DNA from: Microcaldota archaeon
GTDB taxonomy: Archaea; Iainarchaeota; Iainarchaeia; JAADDC01
Assembly (NCBI GenBank): GCA_027011045.1
Contig: JALVAT010000004.1
Span: 1-40,878 of the forward strand
Reading direction: 5' to 3'
Length of the DNA: 40,878 nucleotides
Shown: one piece after another, positions 16,926-24,368 of the stretch
Layout: each line of letters opens with the position of its first letter
Numbering within the stretch: position 1 is the first letter of the stretch
Translations under genes and position numbers: made by a program
The notes under the pieces: generated by a model
The model's database searches: none
What the model was told of the DNA's origin: nothing
Seen by the model: the letters and a program-made list of their open reading frames with translations, nothing else

Positions 16926-18134
16926 ATGCCCGGGCGGAGACTTCTCGTTCTAGTGGTGGACAGGGACGACGACGTGGGCGTAAAGATAGGGACGCCAGGA
17001 CCCGTTATTGGGGAAGAGCAGAACTTGGAGGTAGCACAAAAGCTGGCGCTCGCGGACCCGGAGGACAGCGATGCAAATACGATCTTCGCCGCACTCAAAA
17101 TCTACCGAGAATTAAAGGAGAAGGGCGAGAATGTGGAAATAGCCACGGTTACCGGGCATAAGGCGCTGGGTTTCGTTGCCGATACGAATATAAACAAGCA
17201 GTTGGAGATCGTGTTCAACCAGTTTCCGGCAGACGGGATCGTATTCGTAACGGACGGTGCGGAGGATGACCAGGTAATCCCCATTCTCTTGTCCTATGCG
17301 CCAATCATATCCAAAAAGACCGTTGTGGTCAAACAGGCAGTTCAGCTCGAACGCACCTTTTATGTGATCAAGAACGCGCTCCGCGACAAGGACCTGGCAC
17401 CAATCATACTCGGAATACCCGGGATAGCCCTGCTCGTATGGGCACTCTTCGGGGCGCTCGGTATCCGCCTCTTCCTCACCATAACGGGCGCGTACCTCGT
17501 CCTCAAAGCCTTCGGAATCTGGGATGCGGCAGAGGGTCTCGTCAAGACGATCCTGCGGGGCATATCCCTGAGGGGAAAGGGTGCACTATTCTACATAATC
17601 GCCCTCGCGTTCCTCCCCATCGGCACATACATGGCGTACCAGAACTACACAGCCCTCACAGGAACGGAGGCCATGCTTGAAGCCTTTAGAACGATGGTAG
17701 CAACGATTTCCATCTCAGGGATAGCGTACCTCGTTGGCAGGGGCGTGGATGCACACTTTGAAAAGAGAGCATACGCAATAGGCAGATACATCCGCTACGG
17801 GGCCACGCTGCTCATCGTATGGGCGCTAACGGAGGCGACGGTCAACCTCATCCTGCAGAAGGCAAGCGTGACGGACCTCTACTGGGTAATGGGGGCAGCA
17901 TCGCTCTTTTACATCGTTGTGGTGCAGTTCGCGGACCTATTCGACGAGAGCGTACGGACGTCCAGAAAGCTTGTGGGAGCGCGGGCATACGATAGGCGGG
18001 GCAACGTAGTGGGCGTCGTGGCAGACGTAGATCCGGAAAAGGAGATCATAGTAATCCGTTCAGGGAACAAGCGCATAAAGGTACCAGCAACGAATATATA
18101 CGTGGATACAAAGGGCGTCATCGTACCGCTGTGA
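16926..18134 (+). CDS. DUF373 family membrane protein
   Basis: A 402-residue archaeal DUF373 protein. The N-terminal soluble domain (about 1-150) begins LLVLVVDRDDDVG, the family hallmark. It includes DPEDSDANTIFAALK and a FVTDGAEDDQVIPIL motif, a Rossmann-like acid-rich fold. It is followed by five or six membrane segments (about 165-335) and a C-terminal soluble domain with VGVVADVDPEKEIIVIRSG, which resembles a small beta-barrel. The biochemical role is unknown. The acidic DRDDD and DGAEDD loops suggest metal or nucleotide binding, which is inference. The next gene follows directly with its ribosome binding site over this stop codon. Confidence 0.9.
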   Translation: MPGRRLLVLVVDRDDDVGVKIGTPGPVIGEEQNLEVAQKLALADPEDSDANTIFAALKIYRELKEKGENVEIATVTGHKALGFVADTNINKQLEIVFNQFPADGIVFVTDGAEDDQVIPILLSYAPIISKKTVVVKQAVQLERTFYVIKNALRDKDLAPIILGIPGIALLVWALFGALGIRLFLTITGAYLVLKAFGIWDAAEGLVKTILRGISLRGKGALFYIIALAFLPIGTYMAYQNYTALTGTEAMLEAFRTMVATISISGIAYLVGRGVDAHFEKRAYAIGRYIRYGATLLIVWALTEATVNLILQKASVTDLYWVMGAASLFYIVVVQFADLFDESVRTSRKLVGARAYDRRGNVVGVVADVDPEKEIIVIRSGNKRIKVPATNIYVDTKGVIVPL

Positions 18135-18144
18135 GGTGCTAAGC

Positions 18145-18918
18145 GTGCTGGCAATCAAGGGAAGCTTCAGACAGATAGTTCTAATGTATGCAATCGCGCA
18201 AATGGCCGCAATACTCATAGGAGCAGTAACGATAAGCCAGATACCCGTACAAAGCGAGGCGAGCCAGCCAAGCTACGCGGGCACGTTCCTCCTGTACATA
18301 CTCATCGCCACGGCGGTGTTCCTCATACTGGCGCGCTTCTTCCCAAGGGGCTTCAGGTGGCTCCTTGCAGCCCTGGAGATTTTCTTCCTATGGGGAACCA
18401 GCACCGTTATGTACAGTCTCTTCCTGCCAGAAACCGCCGCAACAATAGCAGGAATCGTAACGGCAGTGCTCCGAGCCATTTTCTGGAGGAGTAGCATCGC
18501 ACAGAACGTATCCACGCTTATAATTGCCGCCGTGTCCACAGCAGTAGTGGGCCTCAGCGTGGCGCCAGCGGTTGCAGTGCTCCTGCTCGCAATAATGGCC
18601 ACCTACGACTTCATCTCTGTATTCGTCACGAAGCACATGGTAACCCTTGCAAAGGCCCTCGGCGCAAGGGAACGGGGATCCGGGGAAATCCACATGCTCG
18701 GAACGGGGGACATTGTCATCCCAGGGATCGTTGCGGTATCCCTTCTGCGCGTTGGCATCCTACCAGCGGTTCTTTCAGCACTGGGAGCACTCATAGGCCT
18801 GATAACGACGATATGGCTTGCCAGGAGATGGAAGAGAATCCTGCCGGCGCTGCCCAGCATTGGGGTAGTTCAGCTTGCGCTGTCGGCGGTGGGGCTCTGC
18901 ATCACGGCGTTTTTATAA
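18145..18918 (+). CDS. Presenilin/signal-peptide-peptidase-type intramembrane aspartyl protease
   Basis: A 257-residue polytopic membrane protein with all three motifs of the presenilin homologue (A22) family: YD (Y154-D155, in TYDFISVF), GxGD (GTGD, 186-189) and PAL (234-236, in LPALPSI). These enzymes cleave membrane-spanning peptides, such as leftover signal peptides, inside the bilayer. About nine hydrophobic segments are visible. The start is set by a GTGAGGTG ribosome binding site at 18131-18138, which places translation at the GTG at 18145. The in-frame GTG at 18136 overlaps that site and is unlikely. It follows DUF373 directly, and its 3' end overlaps the UMP kinase gene by 17 bp. Confidence 0.9.
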   Translation: MLAIKGSFRQIVLMYAIAQMAAILIGAVTISQIPVQSEASQPSYAGTFLLYILIATAVFLILARFFPRGFRWLLAALEIFFLWGTSTVMYSLFLPETAATIAGIVTAVLRAIFWRSSIAQNVSTLIIAAVSTAVVGLSVAPAVAVLLLAIMATYDFISVFVTKHMVTLAKALGARERGSGEIHMLGTGDIVIPGIVAVSLLRVGILPAVLSALGALIGLITTIWLARRWKRILPALPSIGVVQLALSAVGLCITAFL

Positions 18919-19585
18919 CGGTCCCCACAAAGCTCTTGCCCTCAAGCAGGCGACGCAGGTTCCTAAGATCCTTGCCAACTACGTACGTCTTCACCCTGGA
19001 CCTGGCGAGGATGGCAGCAGCCGCACGGTCTACAGGGGCGTGGGCCCCGGGAACCCGCCGGTCAGCAAGATCCACCAGGCGCATCAGCTCGTCGTGGGTC
19101 ATTTGGGCGATCAGCTCGGCGTCCGGATAGACCCGCGGATCCTTCGTGTAGACACCGTCAACATCCGTTATGTTCACGAACACAGCGCCAGCAGCCTCTG
19201 CGAGGAGCGCCGCAGAGAAATCGCTGGTCACGCCTGGGACGCTGCCACGTAGCACGGGCACGTACTTACCGAGGTAGGAGAGGGCGCGCCAGATATCGGA
19301 AATCGGCTCGTAGTACGCATGTTTAACGGCAGATACAAGGAGCCAGCTGTTGAGAGCTGTGGCAAGGATACCTGCCTGATCCTGAAGCGTTTTGGAGCCC
19401 CCGAGCTCAGCCACAGCATCAATGTATCGCCGTGCGGTGTGCCCTCCGCCGGCAACGAGTGCGATTTCAACACCATGCTCAAAGAAACGGTCGACAACGC
19501 GGCCAAAACCACGCAGCCAATCCACGTCAAGGTCGTGGGGAGCGATGACCGATCCGCCCACGGAAAAGACCACGCGCCGGAGCAT
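18902..19585 (-). CDS. pyrH: Uridylate kinase (UMP kinase), archaeal PyrH
   Basis: Phosphorylates UMP to UDP in pyrimidine nucleotide synthesis. It belongs to the amino-acid-kinase fold. With the start at ATG 19585 the protein has 227 residues, as usual for archaeal PyrH. It shows VVFSVGGSVIAP at the N-terminus, VAGGGHTARRYID near residue 55, then the ITDVDGVYTKDPR nucleotide-binding segment near 150. An upstream extension to 19642 in the same frame would add 19 residues and lacks family support. A TATA-like box centred 25.5 nt upstream of ATG 19585 suggests a leaderless transcript. Confidence 0.93.
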   Translation of the reverse strand: MLRRVVFSVGGSVIAPHDLDVDWLRGFGRVVDRFFEHGVEIALVAGGGHTARRYIDAVAELGGSKTLQDQAGILATALNSWLLVSAVKHAYYEPISDIWRALSYLGKYVPVLRGSVPGVTSDFSAALLAEAAGAVFVNITDVDGVYTKDPRVYPDAELIAQMTHDELMRLVDLADRRVPGAHAPVDRAAAAILARSRVKTYVVGKDLRNLRRLLEGKSFVGTVIKTP

Positions 19586-19586
19586 G

Positions 19587-19614
19587 CATAAAAAACGTTG
19601 CCCGAATATAAAAA
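19587..19614. promoter_or_regulatory. Divergent promoter region of pyrH and aRF1
   Basis: TATAAAAA (19607-19614) is centred 25.5 nt upstream of the minus-strand pyrH ATG. ATAAAAAA (about 19588-19595) is placed to give a short leader for the plus-strand aRF1 gene, which carries a GGAGGGGG ribosome binding site at 19615-19622. The gap has two A/T boxes and asymmetric leader usage. Confidence 0.45.
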
Positions 19615-19627
19615 GGAGGGGGAAGCG

Positions 19628-20839
19628 ATGGAAGAAGCACACCTAAAGCGCCTTATCAGGGAGCTTGAGAGCATAAGGGGTACGGGAACTCAGCTAATTT
19701 CCCTGTACATTCCGCCAAAGTACCCTCGAGGCGAAATATCCTCCATGCTCACCGATGAGCACAGCAAGGCGGGCAACATAAAGGATAAGACGACGAGGAA
19801 GAACGTGCAGGCAGCGCTCGCCAAGATTATGGTCTACCTCAAGTCTATAGACTACAGGCTGCCCGAAAATGGCCTTGTAATATTTTGTGGCAACGTATCA
19901 CCGAAGCCGGGGGAGCAAGACCTCCGCCTGTTCGCCGTGGCGCCCCCGCAGCCCGTGCCGAAGATTTATCGATGTGATTCGACCTTCTACCTCGAGCCAC
20001 TTAAGGAAATGGTCAAGCCCACCGAATACTACGGGATCATCGCCATGGACGGAAAGGAGGCCACAATCGCCCTCATAAAAGGGAATACCTTTGAAATCGT
20101 CTCCAGGATCAGATCCCTCGCCCCAGGAAAGCACCACGCGGGAGGCCAGTCCGCCCGTCGATTTGAGAGGCTGAGGGAGATAGCGGACCACGAATACATG
20201 AAGAAGGTGGCCGAGGAGGCAAAAGAGGTCTTTGTAGAGCTCGGGGACAAGCTGAAGGGGATCATACTCGCGGGTCCAGGCCCGAAGAAGAACGAGTTCT
20301 TCAACAAGGACTACCTCGACCCACGGGTGAAGCAGAAGATCATCGGCATCGTCGACACGGGATACACCAACGAGTACGGGATCAGGGAAGCCATAGAGAA
20401 CGCAAAGGACATCCTCCGCGACGCAGAGATTGTTCAGCAGAAGAAGGCCGTTGAGCAGTTCATCGCGGAAGTGGTAAAGGGGGGGTTGGCGGAGTACGGT
20501 CTAAAGCAGGTCTACAGGGCGCTCAAGGAGGGTAGAGTGGATACGTTGCTCGTTGTGGAGGACGCAGAGGCTTGGGTGGGCAAGTACAAGTGCAAGGACT
20601 GCGGACACGAAGAAGAGGTCGTTGTGAAGAATGCTGACGAGCTACCGGGAACCATGAAATGCCCGATGTGCGGGGGCACCATGGAGCTCGACGTGAAGGA
20701 AGATGCCATAGAGGAAATGATCCAGATGGCCGAAGATACGGGTGCAAAGGTCTTCTTCATCTCGCCGGATACGGAGGAGGGCCAAAAGCTCGCAAAGGGG
20801 TTTGGAGGAGTAGGCGCAATACTGAGGTATAAGGTATGA
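19628..20839 (+). CDS. prf1: Peptide chain release factor aRF1 with a NIKD motif
   Basis: Recognises stop codons in the ribosomal A site and triggers peptide release. 403 residues, the usual archaeal length. Domain 1 carries GTQLISLYIPP, an IKD-containing loop with N50-I51-K52-D53 where nearly all archaea and eukaryotes have NIKS, and YRCDSTF (114-120), the YxCxxxF motif. Domain 2 has the catalytic GGQ at 172-174 (KHHAGGQSARR). Domain 3 contains a zinc-ribbon-like CKDCG and CPMCGG pair, as in other archaeal forms. The start at ATG 19628 is set by GGAGGGGG six bases upstream. An in-frame ATG at 19598 is ignored. All three stop codons are used in this window. The ATG of the next gene overlaps its stop. 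Confidence 0.96.
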   Translation: MEEAHLKRLIRELESIRGTGTQLISLYIPPKYPRGEISSMLTDEHSKAGNIKDKTTRKNVQAALAKIMVYLKSIDYRLPENGLVIFCGNVSPKPGEQDLRLFAVAPPQPVPKIYRCDSTFYLEPLKEMVKPTEYYGIIAMDGKEATIALIKGNTFEIVSRIRSLAPGKHHAGGQSARRFERLREIADHEYMKKVAEEAKEVFVELGDKLKGIILAGPGPKKNEFFNKDYLDPRVKQKIIGIVDTGYTNEYGIREAIENAKDILRDAEIVQQKKAVEQFIAEVVKGGLAEYGLKQVYRALKEGRVDTLLVVEDAEAWVGKYKCKDCGHEEEVVVKNADELPGTMKCPMCGGTMELDVKEDAIEEMIQMAEDTGAKVFFISPDTEEGQKLAKGFGGVGAILRYKV

Positions 20840-22344
20840 GGGTGCGACAGCGGGATCTGGCCGCAAGGGTGTTGGACTTCTGGGGTGTGAGGACGCCAGC
20901 CTTCGCCCCCAGCGTGCTTGAACCAGGGGACAGGCAGATCGTCTCAATCAACGCGTACAGGCTCTGGGCCACCAGGGATCACAGGGCCCTGGCGAAGAAG
21001 ATTGCAGAGCGGGACGACGTGATCATCATCCCTGAGAGCGGATACCGCCAGATCAAGAAGTACGACGATGATGTAACCCTGGAGGATATCGTGGAGATTC
21101 AGGTGGAGGCAGGGTTCCCCATCGTAGCCAGCTTCCCATCGGCAAGGGTGGAAGACGCCATTACGAACGCGAGGCTCGCAAGGGAAATTAGTTCGAAGCC
21201 TCTGCTTCTTGAGGTGGAAAGGAGCTGGGACTACGATAAGATCAAGGTATTCACAGACGCCACAGCCGGATGGGCTTGGGGCTACGCGTTGGCCAGCGAA
21301 GACCCCAAGAAGGTTGCAGAACTGGCCAAAGCCATGCCGAGGAACAAGGTGCTCGTTATCTACGGCATCCATCACCCCGCCGTGATCCCCGTCCTCGCAA
21401 TGGTAGGGGCAGACGTGTTCACCTCTGGAGCCCACGCCCGCTACGCCCAGAGGGGGGATTACATAACCGAAGCGAGCATACGCCCAGTCACTGAGCTCCA
21501 GGAGCTCCCCTGCACGTGCCCAGTATGCAAGAACCGCGACCCCTCCGATCTGAGGAGCAGGACGGACCTCATCGAGCTACACAACGAAATCCTCTTCGAG
21601 GAGGAAGCAAGGAAAACGAGAAACGCAATTGCAGAGGGAAGGCTCTTCGAGTATGCCCTGCGGCGGGCACTAACGCACCCTGCCCTGTGGGGTCGCTTCC
21701 TGGAAGCCCTCAAGGGGGAAACCCTTGAGTGGATACTGGAAAACATGCCTTTCCCCAAGAATGCCAGCATATATCGCTTCGATGGGCTCGAAATAAGGAG
21801 ACCTGAGCACATCCTAGGGGAAAGAATGGTAAAGCGGGCAAAGGTTCCCGTGGAGTGGTGTGCATACACGTACCCCTTCGGACAGACGTATCCACCAGAA
21901 ATTACCGCAAAGCCCACGCCGGAGCAGGTTGTAAAGGCTGCGTTCAGGATTCCTTGGGGTATAGATCCGCCAGAAAACGCAAAATGGGTGCTAAGGCACG
22001 GGATTCCGCGCAAGATTCTCGTGAACGGAGAGGAAATAGGGCTTATCCGCTTCGAAGACGGCTTCTTCGTGCCAAACATCAGGGGAGCAAAGTACATAAT
22101 GGAAAAGACCACCCCGCCCCACAGGCGAGTGGTGGTCGACGAAGACGGCGTGGAGGCCGTGCGCGAGAGGAAACCGCTACTTTCGAGCTACGTGCTGGAC
22201 GTGGATCCCGAGCTCAGGCCAAACATGGAGGTAATCGTCGTCGACGCAGAGGACAACGTCGTCGCCACTGGAAAAAGCGCCCTGACCGCGAGGGAGATAG
22301 CAGAAATCGATGGAATAGCCGTCAAGATTCGTCATCGCGCCTAA
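20836..22344 (+). CDS. arcTGT-like tRNA-guanine transglycosylase with divergent active site and PUA domain
   Basis: 502 residues with archaeosine-TGT architecture. The TGT barrel is followed by a zinc site (C226, C228, C231, H249 in CTCPVC and LHN), a YPFGQTYP segment and a C-terminal PUA domain (about 425-500). arcTGT swaps G15 of tRNA for preQ0. Here the catalytic-base motif, usually DSG-x-FQ, reads ESGYRQ (E67), and the second Asp of the usual DLFDS motif is Thr (D193-V-F-T-S). The segments before and after E67 are also poorly conserved. The fold is clear but activity is doubtful. It could be a paralogue with another job, such as an ArcS-related or purely RNA-binding role, although the ArcS PC-x3-KPY motif was not found. 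It is translationally coupled to aRF1 (4-bp overlap). Confidence 0.82.
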   Translation: MRVRQRDLAARVLDFWGVRTPAFAPSVLEPGDRQIVSINAYRLWATRDHRALAKKIAERDDVIIIPESGYRQIKKYDDDVTLEDIVEIQVEAGFPIVASFPSARVEDAITNARLAREISSKPLLLEVERSWDYDKIKVFTDATAGWAWGYALASEDPKKVAELAKAMPRNKVLVIYGIHHPAVIPVLAMVGADVFTSGAHARYAQRGDYITEASIRPVTELQELPCTCPVCKNRDPSDLRSRTDLIELHNEILFEEEARKTRNAIAEGRLFEYALRRALTHPALWGRFLEALKGETLEWILENMPFPKNASIYRFDGLEIRRPEHILGERMVKRAKVPVEWCAYTYPFGQTYPPEITAKPTPEQVVKAAFRIPWGIDPPENAKWVLRHGIPRKILVNGEEIGLIRFEDGFFVPNIRGAKYIMEKTTPPHRRVVVDEDGVEAVRERKPLLSSYVLDVDPELRPNMEVIVVDAEDNVVATGKSALTAREIAEIDGIAVKIRHRA

Positions 22345-22852
22345 GGGACTCCACCTTCTCCGGTGGCAGGATGCCAGAAACGCCGCGGGGATCCTCTATC
22401 TCCAGGGTAAACGTGAGCTTTCCTTCCTTCGCCCGGCGAATCTCATCAAGCGCCTGCTCCTTCAGGCGCCTTTCCTCTTCAGACTCTGGTTGGAATTTTT
22501 TCGTTGCATCCTCGAAGCGGTCCAGAACACCCTCAACAGTCGTGATGAAACCGTTGGAGAACGGACCGGGGTGTATCTCGAGCTCGAGCTCCGGAATTCG
22601 CACACGGCCAGAGGAGGAGCGCACAACAACGTAGTTCAGCTTTTCCGGTGAGTCGACGCGCAGACGCTCCACCTTTTTGCCCCTGTCCTCCAGTTCCATA
22701 ACGTCAGTGTGCGTGTATCCGCAAGAGGAGCACTTGGACGTCACGATGACAGCCCTGCCGAAATGGGGGAGCTCCTTCTCCACAATGACCGTTCTGAGGG
22801 TTTTCTTGCCACATGCGGGGCAAACAGCGTTCTCAACAACGTGCTCAACCAT
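22322..22852 (-). CDS. ZPR1-type zinc finger protein
   Basis: 176 residues with one ZPR1 unit. A C4 zinc finger (CPACG near residue 10 and CSSCGY near 43) is followed by the long beta-rich ZPR1 domain. It includes TDVMELEDRGKKVERLRVDSP and a LEIHPGPFSNGFITTVEGVLDR segment, the family signature. In eukaryotes ZPR1 binds eEF1A and helps its folding, and archaeal single-domain forms are assumed to be related. The ATG at 22852 is chosen because the zinc finger follows directly and a TATA-like box lies 24 nt upstream. The frame is open further upstream, but that extension overlaps the divergent gene. Its 3' end overlaps the arcTGT-like gene by 23 bp. Confidence 0.88.
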   Translation of the reverse strand: MVEHVVENAVCPACGKKTLRTVIVEKELPHFGRAVIVTSKCSSCGYTHTDVMELEDRGKKVERLRVDSPEKLNYVVVRSSSGRVRIPELELEIHPGPFSNGFITTVEGVLDRFEDATKKFQPESEEERRLKEQALDEIRRAKEGKLTFTLEIEDPRGVSGILPPEKVESLRRDDES

Positions 22853-22871
22853 GAAATGATTTGAACCACTC

Positions 22872-22880
22872 AATAAATAA
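22872..22880. promoter_or_regulatory. Single TATA-like box between divergent starts 22852 (-) and 22903 (+)
   Basis: AATAAATAA on the plus strand, TTATTTATT on the minus strand. The centre is 24 nt from the ZPR1 ATG and 27 nt from the plus-strand ATG at 22903. No Shine-Dalgarno sequence precedes either start. Confidence 0.5.
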
Positions 22881-22902
22881 GCGTTTTGCATCCCGTTCAT
22901 AC

Positions 22903-24312
22903 ATGCCAGTGAAGAGAAGGTCCACAAGAAGGAAGACCGCCAAGAAGGCGGAGGAAACCGCCCCTAAAGCGGAGGAAAAAACGGTAAAGGCGAATGCCGC
23001 TGCGGGCTCTGAAGAAAAGAAGAGAAGCACAAAGCGCTCCAAGAAATCCGCGGGGAAGAACAAGGGAATACGGCCGGAGATTGTCGTTGCAATTGCCGTT
23101 GCCGCACTTGCCCTGGGGGCAGGCATAGCGTACTACTTCGCCAGCACCCAGGGTAGCACTGCAGGGGCGAGTGGTGGTGAAGCGAGCTTTTCTGCGGTAG
23201 GCTACGTGCTGGCAGATCCAAGCTGTTCCACGTGCATGCGGGAGTTCAACAGGGTGTACGACATTCTACTCCAGCGCTTTGACCTGAACTCCGTCAAGCT
23301 AAAGTGGGTTAGCGTGAGCAGCCCTGAGGGCAAAAAGATCTACCAAGTACTCGTGGACAACAACATTGACATCGTCCCACTCATTGTGTTTGAGGGCAAC
23401 ATTGAGCAGACGGCATTCTACAAGGCACTGGACAGGCAGCTCGCCATGTACGGCGGTGCCCAGAGGCTCCTGCTCAAGGTGGGCAACTACTACGTGCTCA
23501 GACCGGGCTGGCCCGTGCGCCGCTACGACCCAAGCAAGCCAGTGACGAAGATAATCCTCGCGGCCCCAGATGAAATAGCAAACCAGATCGAACCGGCGCT
23601 CTACACAACCGTGGTGAACGCGGAAATCGTCAAGAAGGCCCCCGAGGCAAACTACGTCCTCGTTCTGACTGGACCGAAGAACGTGGTGGAGGCGCTCGCA
23701 AGGGCGATACCCACGGCAAAGGTGGAGGGCAACACCCTCTACGTGCCCAAGGACAAGGTTGTGACCATAGACCTCTACGTCATGAGCTTCTGTCCCTTCG
23801 GAAACCAGGCAGAGGACGTTGCAGCCAAGCTCAAGAAGCTATTCGGGGACAGGATCGTCGTAAAGCCGCACTTTATCATCTACAACAACAACGGCAAGTT
23901 CTCCTCGCTCCACGGGCCACAGGAGCTACACCAGGACATCCGAGAGATGTGTGTGAACAACATATACGGGCCAGAAGCATGGCTGAACTTTGCCGTGGCC
24001 ATAAACAACGCGTGCAACGCACAGGACGCAGACAGCTGCTGGCAGAACATAGCCAAGGAGCAGAACCTCGACGCCAACGCAATAGAGGCCTGCTACAACG
24101 CGGACTTCAACACCATTGCCGCTCAGGAAGCCCTGGGGGCACAGCTCAAGGGCGTGACGGGATCACCAACGACCTTCATAGACGGTTGGTTCAGGTACGA
24201 TATAAGGAATCCAGACTTCACAAAGGTACTCTGCGACTTTATGCTGAACCCGCCCAAGGACGCCTGTGGAGCAACCATAGAGACGCCAACAGCACAGGGC
24301 AACTGCGGTTAA
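22903..24312 (+). CDS. Membrane-anchored thioredoxin-fold protein, GILT/DsbA-like, with basic N-terminal tail
   Basis: 469 residues. Residues 1-57 are a very basic Lys/Arg/Ala-rich tail resembling a histone H1 tail (cytoplasmic by topology). One membrane segment follows (about 58-80), and the rest lies outside the cell. The first thioredoxin-like domain carries DPSCSTC (C108, C111). A later domain starts IDLYVMSFCPFG with C297 in a CPFG (single-Cys CxxG) motif, followed by SLHGPQELHQ and a run of spaced cysteines (EMC, NNAC, DSCW, EAC). It ends with the cis-proline region GSPTTFIDG. This second domain resembles GILT/DsbA thiol oxidoreductases, which reduce or form disulfides in secreted proteins. 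Substrates are unknown. The ATG at 22903 is 27 nt from a TATA-like box shared with ZPR1. Confidence 0.75.
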   Translation: MPVKRRSTRRKTAKKAEETAPKAEEKTVKANAAAGSEEKKRSTKRSKKSAGKNKGIRPEIVVAIAVAALALGAGIAYYFASTQGSTAGASGGEASFSAVGYVLADPSCSTCMREFNRVYDILLQRFDLNSVKLKWVSVSSPEGKKIYQVLVDNNIDIVPLIVFEGNIEQTAFYKALDRQLAMYGGAQRLLLKVGNYYVLRPGWPVRRYDPSKPVTKIILAAPDEIANQIEPALYTTVVNAEIVKKAPEANYVLVLTGPKNVVEALARAIPTAKVEGNTLYVPKDKVVTIDLYVMSFCPFGNQAEDVAAKLKKLFGDRIVVKPHFIIYNNNGKFSSLHGPQELHQDIREMCVNNIYGPEAWLNFAVAINNACNAQDADSCWQNIAKEQNLDANAIEACYNADFNTIAAQEALGAQLKGVTGSPTTFIDGWFRYDIRNPDFTKVLCDFMLNPPKDACGATIETPTAQGNCG

Positions 24313-24314
24313 GG

Positions 24315-24321
24315 TTATTAA
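24315..24321 (+). promoter_or_regulatory. TATA-like box for the UPF0173 hydrolase gene
   Basis: TTATTAA, three bases after the stop of the preceding gene. It would start a transcript near 24342 with a 27-base leader that includes the strong AAGGAGGTG ribosome binding site (24355-24363). A second TATA-like sequence at 24342-24349 is too close to the ATG to include that site. Confidence 0.35.
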
Positions 24322-24368
24322 CCCCTTTCCCTAATTCTTTTTGTATAACTCAAAAAGGAGGTGTGCCC

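Noticed and set aside
18136-18144. GTG 18136 as start of the presenilin-type protease
   Set aside because: It overlaps the GTGAGGTG ribosome binding site, which is properly spaced for GTG 18145.
19628-20839. Stop codon reassignment suggested by NIKD in aRF1
   Set aside because: TAA, TAG and TGA all end recognisable genes at the expected family lengths, with no in-frame stop inside a conserved protein.
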